Source of the DNA: Bacteroidota bacterium
Lineage (GTDB): Bacteria; Bacteroidota; Bacteroidia; B-17B0; Aurantibacillaceae
Assembly: GCA_030692515.1 (NCBI GenBank)
Contig: JAUXZS010000020.1
Location: forward strand, 651,218-715,217
Length of the DNA: 64,000 bases
Direction: 5' to 3'
Part shown: one piece after another, positions 61,255 to 64,000 of the stretch
Layout: the number at the start of each line of letters is the position of its first letter
Numbering within the stretch: the first letter of the stretch is position 1
The notes under the pieces: generated by a model
The model's database searches: none
The model's input: only the letters and a program-made list of their open reading frames with translations
What the model was told of the DNA's origin: nothing
Translations under genes and position numbers: made by a program

Positions 61255-62064
61255 TTAAACGGCTACATTATTTTCTCTTAGAGCATCGTTAAGCGACGTT
61301 TTTAAATCAGTACTTTCTTTACGCTTTCCAATTATTAAAGCGCATGGCACTTGAAAATCTCCAGCAGGAAAAGATTTTGTATAACTACCCGGAATAACCA
61401 CACTGCGTTCAGGAACATAGCCTTTTGTCTCGATTGGTTTACTTCCTGTAACATCAATTATTTTTGTTGACATTGTTAAAACAACGTTAGCACCTAATAC
61501 AGCTTCTTTACCTACTCTTACTCCTTCAACAACAATACAACGCGAACCAACAAAACAATTATCTTCAATAATAACTGGCGCAGCTTGCACAGGCTCTAAA
61601 ACACCGCCAATACCAACCCCGCCACTTAAATGCACATTTTTTCCAATTTGAGCGCAACTTCCAACAGTAGCCCAAGTATCCACCATTGTTCCACTATCAA
61701 CATAGGCACCAATATTTACATAACTTGGCATTAAAATAACGCCGCTCGCTAAAAACGAGCCGTAACGGGCAACTGCAGGCGGCACAACGCGCACACCTAA
61801 TTGTTCATAGTTAGTTTTTAAAGCCATTTTATCATGAAATTCGAAAGGCCCAACTTCCATAACATGCATTTTTCTGGTTGGAAAATACATTATTACAGCT
61901 TTTTTAACCCAATCGTTAACTTGCCAAGTACCATCGGCTTTAGGCTCAGCAACCCTTAAGTTACCTTTATCTAATAATTCAATAACCTCAATAATTGCGT
62001 TTAAAGTAGCTTTTTCTTTTACTAATTCGCGGTTTAGCCAAGCGGCTTCTATAATACTCTGCAT
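61255..62064 (-). CDS. dapD: 2,3,4,5-tetrahydropyridine-2,6-dicarboxylate N-succinyltransferase
   Basis: DapD succinylates tetrahydrodipicolinate in the lysine/meso-diaminopimelate pathway that feeds peptidoglycan. The 269 residues have an N-terminal helical domain (about 1-95), a left-handed beta-helix of hexapeptide repeats (about 100-220, with VNIGAYVDSGTMVDTWATVG and HLSGGVGIGGVLEP), and the C-terminal segment. Length and order match bacterial DapD. Choosing the succinylase branch over the acetylase (DapH, about 235 residues) rests on these features. Confidence 0.95.
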   Translation of the reverse strand: MQSIIEAAWLNRELVKEKATLNAIIEVIELLDKGNLRVAEPKADGTWQVNDWVKKAVIMYFPTRKMHVMEVGPFEFHDKMALKTNYEQLGVRVVPPAVARYGSFLASGVILMPSYVNIGAYVDSGTMVDTWATVGSCAQIGKNVHLSGGVGIGGVLEPVQAAPVIIEDNCFVGSRCIVVEGVRVGKEAVLGANVVLTMSTKIIDVTGSKPIETKGYVPERSVVIPGSYTKSFPAGDFQVPCALIIGKRKESTDLKTSLNDALRENNVAV

Positions 62065-62080
62065 AATCTTAAATAATTCC

Positions 62081-62112
62081 TTTGCAAGGTATTAAAAAAA
62101 TGGTTATTTTTG
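62081..62112 (+). promoter_or_regulatory. Bacteroidota promoter of the tRNA-Arg gene
   Basis: TTTG at 62081-62084, exactly 20 bases, then TATTTTTG at 62105-62112: a full match to TTTG-N19-21-TAnnTTTG. The predicted RNA start (about 62116) lies 10 bases before the mature tRNA 5' end. Confidence 0.85.
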
Positions 62113-62125
62113 CAAACGAAATTAC

Positions 62126-62199
62126 GGTTCCGTAGCTCAACTGGATAGAGCACCTCACTACGGATGAGGAGGTTTGGGGTTCGACTCCCTACGGTACCA
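62126..62199 (+). tRNA. tRNA-Arg (anticodon ACG)
   Basis: A complete cloverleaf of 74 bases can be folded by hand. Acceptor GGTTCCG pairs with CGGTACC, with one U-U mismatch at 4-69; D stem GCTC/GAGC; anticodon stem CCTCA/TGAGG with loop CTACGGA, giving anticodon ACG at 62160-62162 (arginine, CGN codons after A34-to-inosine editing). T stem TGGGG/CCCTA with loop TTCGACT. The discriminator is A and the 3' CCA is not encoded, so a CCA-adding enzyme must finish it. It has its own promoter and terminator. Confidence 0.95.
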
Positions 62200-62212
62200 C
62201 AGAATAAAACAC

Positions 62213-62245
62213 AAAGCCTTAACTTTAAATAGTTAAGGCTTTTTT
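62213..62245 (+). terminator. Intrinsic terminator after tRNA-Arg
   Basis: AAAGCCTTAACT (62213-62224), loop TTAAAT, AGTTAAGGCTTT (62231-62242), then more T. A strong hairpin with a T-run, 14 bases after the tRNA. Confidence 0.9.
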
Positions 62246-62274
62246 ATATTTCAGTTCTAAAATATTTTAATTCG

Positions 62275-62625
62275 CTAAGCTGCTTGAGCATGAACTACTT
62301 TTTGCTCATTTGCTCTTTCTATTTCCGTCTCTTTTAATGAGACATTTATTAATTTAATAATATTTTTTACCTCATTTATCTTTTCATCAAAAATTACTTT
62401 GTGACGAAATGTAAAATTTACAGCTAGATACTCATTAAACAACCAATTAATGGCCTCAATAGATTCTAATTGTCGTTCTACTTTCTTAACAGGTCGCAAT
62501 AAGGTTAAAAGCTCTCTACTGTAGGCTAAAAATTGCAAGTAAGCATAAGCGCCGCCATTTTCGTTCTCATAATTAATATTAGTAATCAAATTGAAATACG
62601 ATTCTACATTTTTCTTTTTTTTCAT
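62275..62625 (-). CDS. Small hypothetical protein next to tRNA-Arg
   Basis: A 116-residue, mostly helical, charged protein with no signal peptide, no membrane helix and no motif I recognise. A central aromatic/hydrophobic patch (NGGAYAYLQFLAYSRELLTL) is followed by two amphipathic helices. It is convergent with the tRNA terminator and has about 220 bases of upstream AT-rich sequence shared with the divergent repeat protein. Nothing suggests a phage or integrase link other than proximity to a tRNA. Compact, well-formed codon use makes a real gene likely. Confidence 0.6.
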   Translation of the reverse strand: MKKKKNVESYFNLITNINYENENGGAYAYLQFLAYSRELLTLLRPVKKVERQLESIEAINWLFNEYLAVNFTFRHKVIFDEKINEVKNIIKLINVSLKETEIERANEQKVVHAQAA

Positions 62626-62843
62626 GATAATAGTTTTTAATTATAATACGAATTTACTACACTAAATAGTATTTGTTTGCTACGATTTGTAGTATTATTG
62701 TTTTTAAACAATGTAAGTTTTTAGCAATTTTTTACATGTTTTAATTGTGCAGTTAGCCTTCAAATGTTTATCTTGGACATACTAAAAAAAAATACAAATG
62801 CGTTAATGACTAATTTTCAAATAAAATAACAGTAACAAAAACA

Positions 62844-64000
62844 ATGAAGAATTATTTTTACATCACAATTGCTCTTTCACTATTTAGTATAAACTTATTT
62901 TCTCAAGACTGGACATTTGTTTTCAGCAGCAAAATTGAAAAAGAAGGAAAACCTATGGGAGGCGCAAGCATAAAATTATTTAATGGGTCAACATTAGTTT
63001 CGCAAACAACATCAGATGGAGATGGTTATTTTAAATTGAATATTCCCCCAAACGGAAATTATTCGATAGTAATGAGCAGTCCGGGTCATATTACAAAAAA
63101 AGTAGATGCCTCTACAATGGATGTTCCAGCCGATAAAACCAGTAAAAATTTTAAAACATCTTTAAATATTGAATCTTTTAGTTTATTTGAACCACTTCCT
63201 GGAATCGATTATTCAGCTCTTAACCAACCTCTTTTAAAAATTGCTTACAATGGTTCAAAAAGTTCATTTTCAGATGATAAAGCATATACTGATCAGATTT
63301 TAAATATTCTTCAAAAAATTAAAACAGATGAACGTGAGTTAATAAAAAAATACGAAAGTGCTATTGCAATTGCTGACGCTGCATTTACAAAACAAGATTG
63401 GGTAACAGCAAAAAGTAACTATGAAAAATCTCTTACATTATTACCGGGAAAAAAACATCCAATTGACAGATTAGCTCTAATTCAAAAAATAGAAAAAGAA
63501 GAAGAAGAACTAACCAAAAAAGCGGAAGCTGATAAAATAGCTACAGAAAAGGCGGCAAAAGAAAAGATAGAAGCAGATAAATTGGCCGCAGAAAAAGCCG
63601 CAAAAGATAAAGCAGAAGCTGAAAAACTTGCCGCAGAGAAAGCAGCAAAAGATAAAGCAGAAGCAGAGAAATTAGCCGCAGAGAAAGCAGCTAAAGAGAA
63701 AGCAGAAGCTGAGAAATTAGCAGCCGAGAAAGCAGCAAAAGATAAAGCGGAAGCTGAGAAAATTGCAGCCGAGAAAGCAGCAAAAGAGAAAGCAGAAGCG
63801 GAGAGATTAGCGGCAGAAAAGGCAGCAAAAGATAAAGCAGAAGCTGAGAAATTAGCCGCAGAAAATGCAAATAAAGCAAAGGCAGAAGCTGAAAAACTTG
63901 CCGCTGACAAAGCAGCAAAAGATAAAGCAGAAGCTGAGAAATTAGCCGCAGAAAATGCAAATAAAGCAAAGGCAGAAGCTGAGAAATTGGCGGCAGAAAA
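62844..64000 (+). CDS. Exported protein with carboxypeptidase-regulatory-like domain and long Ala/Glu/Lys 15-residue repeats; 3' end outside window
   Basis: The frame is open from the ATG at 62844 to the end of the window (385 codons seen). It starts with a signal peptide (MKNYFYITIALSLFSINLFS, cleaved near 20). Residues about 30-95 form a beta domain (MGGASIKLFNGSTLVSQTTS and the following DGDGYFKLNIPP) like the CarboxypepD_reg domain common in Bacteroidota. A helical linker follows (about 140-220), and from codon 226 there are at least ten copies of a 15-residue unit, consensus KAEAEKLAAEKAAKD, forming a long charged helix like that of TolA. Such proteins often end in a C-terminal OmpA/peptidoglycan-binding domain, but that part is not visible. 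Confidence 0.88.
   Translation, partial: MKNYFYITIALSLFSINLFSQDWTFVFSSKIEKEGKPMGGASIKLFNGSTLVSQTTSDGDGYFKLNIPPNGNYSIVMSSPGHITKKVDASTMDVPADKTSKNFKTSLNIESFSLFEPLPGIDYSALNQPLLKIAYNGSKSSFSDDKAYTDQILNILQKIKTDERELIKKYESAIAIADAAFTKQDWVTAKSNYEKSLTLLPGKKHPIDRLALIQKIEKEEEELTKKAEADKIATEKAAKEKIEADKLAAEKAAKDKAEAEKLAAEKAAKDKAEAEKLAAEKAAKEKAEAEKLAAEKAAKDKAEAEKIAAEKAAKEKAEAERLAAEKAAKDKAEAEKLAAENANKAKAEAEKLAADKAAKDKAEAEKLAAENANKAKAEAEKLAAE
63519..64000 (+). repeat. 45-bp in-frame tandem repeats, at least 10 copies
   Basis: Units begin at 63519, 63564, 63609 and every 45 bases to 63969, where the window ends. The unit encodes a 15-residue Ala/Lys/Glu segment; units 7 and 9 share the variant ENANKA. The first two units (with IEADK and IATEK) are the most divergent. 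Confidence 0.93.

Noticed and set aside
62126..62640. Possible integration site at tRNA-Arg with the orphan ORF as cargo
   Set aside because: No duplication of the tRNA 3' end, no integrase and no change of gene type were seen; the tRNA is intact with its own terminator.
63482..63969. Two minus-strand frames rich in Ala, Ser and Phe or Leu
   Set aside because: They are the antisense of the 45-bp repeat array and repeat with the same 15-codon period. The plus strand has a signal peptide and domain upstream in frame.

Overview
The window looks like chromosome from a low-GC Bacteroidota bacterium, probably near Flavobacteriales or Sphingobacteriales; the order is not decided by the sequence. 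Evidence: surface proteins ending in type IX secretion (T9SS) sorting domains of both type A (four proteins) and type B (one), a GldN/PorN-like protein, a Bacteroidota-style long NusB, and promoters of the Bacteroidota form TTTG-N20-TAnnTTTG (clearest upstream of the aminotransferase at 29182 and the tRNA at 62126). About 57 genes are packed tightly; no gene-free stretch exceeds about 250 bases. I see no phage, transposase, CRISPR array, rRNA or classical defence island.

Layout. 1-3738 (+): the end of a giant type B T9SS surface protein, a HerA/DUF853 ATPase and purQ. 3735-20125 (-): a nearly unbroken run of fifteen genes starting with mreB-mreC-mreD-PBP2-rodA and PBP1A (cell-wall elongation). 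It continues into a 3-oxoacid CoA-transferase whose two subunits are separated by an MBOAT/SGNH-like acyltransferase pair, then a lipoprotein, two GT-C membrane glycosyltransferases, a dolichol-phosphate-mannose-synthase-like GT2 and a DUF2304 protein. 20329-22777: divergent arginine decarboxylase and arginase. 22878-31319: mostly single metabolic genes (secreted serine hydrolase, PaaG-like isomerase, gamma carbonic anhydrase, YbaB, NadE, SprT-like protease, LacI regulator, aminotransferase) and a solitary GldN-like protein. 31386-43089: pheT, a class III CoA-transferase with a GNAT, ilvE, an LpxH-like hydrolase, an M1 peptidase with a barrel-like C-terminus, a TlpA-like lipoprotein and gatB. 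43192-50215: a 1334-residue GEVED-module surface protein, an exported unknown and a secreted subtilisin. 50219-62064: prmC, nusB, leucine dehydrogenase, an ABC exporter with a cupredoxin lipoprotein, a secreted polyesterase-like hydrolase, purN, lgt, purA, cmk, DUF3307 and dapD. 62126 to the end: tRNA-Arg(ACG), a small orphan ORF and the start of a protein built from 15-residue repeats.

How the genes fit together. The core is cell-envelope construction: rod-shape peptidoglycan synthesis, lipoprotein maturation (lgt), lipid A (LpxH), meso-DAP supply (dapD), and polyprenyl-phosphate-dependent glycosylation plus O-acylation of surface polymer. A set of T9SS-exported enzymes and adhesin-like proteins fits a surface-active polymer degrader. 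Purine genes (purQ, purN, purA) are scattered rather than clustered.

The least ordinary features are the acyltransferase cassette between the CoA-transferase subunits, the solitary GldN homologue, three families of intergenic palindromic or direct repeats (one pair flanks a DUF3307 gene and supplies its C-terminus), exact 795-bp periodic modules in the GEVED protein, an M1 peptidase joined to a probable outer-membrane barrel, and a terminator-like hairpin filling the leader of the HerA-like gene. No complete new defence or mobile system is visible.
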